Below, piece by piece: positions 4,914-5,145 of a stretch of DNA of 5,145 nt. A model generated the notes under the pieces. It worked only from the letters and a program-made list of their open reading frames with translations, was not told the origin of the DNA and ran no database searches. A program made the position numbers and the translations under genes. The stretch comes from Hyphomicrobiales bacterium (GTDB lineage Bacteria; Pseudomonadota; Alphaproteobacteria; Rhizobiales; Kaistiaceae). Position 1 is the first letter of the stretch. Every line of letters begins with the position of its first letter. The stretch lies in the NCBI GenBank assembly GCA_017305815.1, contig JAFKJZ010000257.1, positions 1 to 5,145 of the forward strand. The letters are read 5' to 3'.

Positions 4914-5145
4914 CTAGAGGCGCTGGCCCGTCGCGAGATCGAAGATCGATGCGTGGGCGGGCTGGAAGAAGGCCTCGACCCTGGATGGCGTCTCGACATG
5001 CGCGTCGCCGTCGATGCGGACCGAGAACTGCGTGCCGGCGACGTCGCCCCAGACCAGGCTGTCGGCGCCCATCGGCTCCAGCAGGGTCAGGTTGACCGGC
5101 AGGGATTTCGCCCCCGCCTCGCGATGCACGAGGTCGATCTGCTCC
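4914..5145 (-). CDS. sugar ABC transporter ATP-binding protein, MalK/UgpC type (C-terminal end only)
   Basis: The last 76 residues of a protein whose N-terminal part lies beyond the right edge of the window. The segment holds the end of the regulatory TOBE/OB-fold domain found in CUT1-type importer ATPases. A strand-rich region with LTLLEPMGADSLVWGDVAG and FSVRIDG precedes VEAFFQPAHASIFDLATGQRL-stop; the FDxxTGxRL ending is characteristic of MalK/UgpC/SmoK-like proteins, which are usually about 330-370 aa. The Walker A, signature and Walker B motifs would be outside the window. The protein would energise a permease pair at the inner membrane that imports a sugar, polyol or glycoside from a periplasmic binding protein. 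It is on the same strand as the isomerase/dehydrogenase operon and 217 nt upstream of it, so the three probably belong to one uptake-and-catabolism locus. The GTG inside at 5129 is an internal Val, not the start. Confidence 0.88.
   Translation of the reverse strand, partial: EQIDLVHREAGAKSLPVNLTLLEPMGADSLVWGDVAGTQFSVRIDGDAHVETPSRVEAFFQPAHASIFDLATGQRL

Noticed and set aside
4914..5129. Separate small gene starting at the GTG at 5129
   Set aside because: The frame continues unbroken to the window edge and the residues match the C-terminal TOBE part of a MalK/UgpC-type ATPase, so this is an internal valine.

Overview
The window is GC-rich throughout, with strong G/C bias at third codon positions, ATGA/TGATG gene overlaps and short intergenic gaps. 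The protein types (ECF sigma with a Metal_resist-like partner, and a CUT1 sugar ABC transporter beside Gfo/Idh and TIM-barrel enzymes) suggest an alphaproteobacterium, probably Hyphomicrobiales (Rhizobiales). The genus cannot be named from sequence reading alone.

The left part (86-1595, + strand) is a translationally coupled three-gene signalling operon. It encodes an ECF sigma factor, a single-pass membrane protein that is the likely anti-sigma factor, and a membrane-anchored, periplasmic helical protein resembling the CnrX/Metal_resist (Spy/CpxP-like) sensors. The set resembles the CnrH/CnrY/CnrX system of Cupriavidus metallidurans, but the third protein has only two histidines and no cysteines, so its signal need not be a metal.

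The middle part (1680-2672, - strand) is a stand-alone family 2-type glycosyltransferase that converges on the sigma operon. It follows a strong 11-bp inverted repeat at 2697-2722 that looks like the terminator of the next operon and lies only 18 nt from the glycosyltransferase start once its T-tract is counted.

The right part (2787-5145, - strand) is a carbohydrate uptake and catabolism locus. It reads, in transcription order: the 3' end of a MalK/UgpC-type ABC ATPase, a 217-nt gap with three stem-loop or palindromic elements, a xylose-isomerase-like TIM-barrel isomerase/epimerase, and a Gfo/Idh/MocA dehydrogenase 14 nt downstream. The ATPase would power sugar import. The dehydrogenase/TIM-barrel pair would oxidise and then isomerise, dehydrate or cleave the sugar, polyol or glycoside, as in inositol catabolism or 3-keto-glycoside routes. 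A 25-bp palindrome upstream of the isomerase is the best operator candidate.

No RNA genes, insertion sequences, CRISPR arrays or clear signs of recent transfer were seen. The window is mostly ordinary chromosomal content. The items most worth a second look are the CnrYXH-like trio, the 25-bp palindrome and the terminator/leader overlap at the glycosyltransferase.
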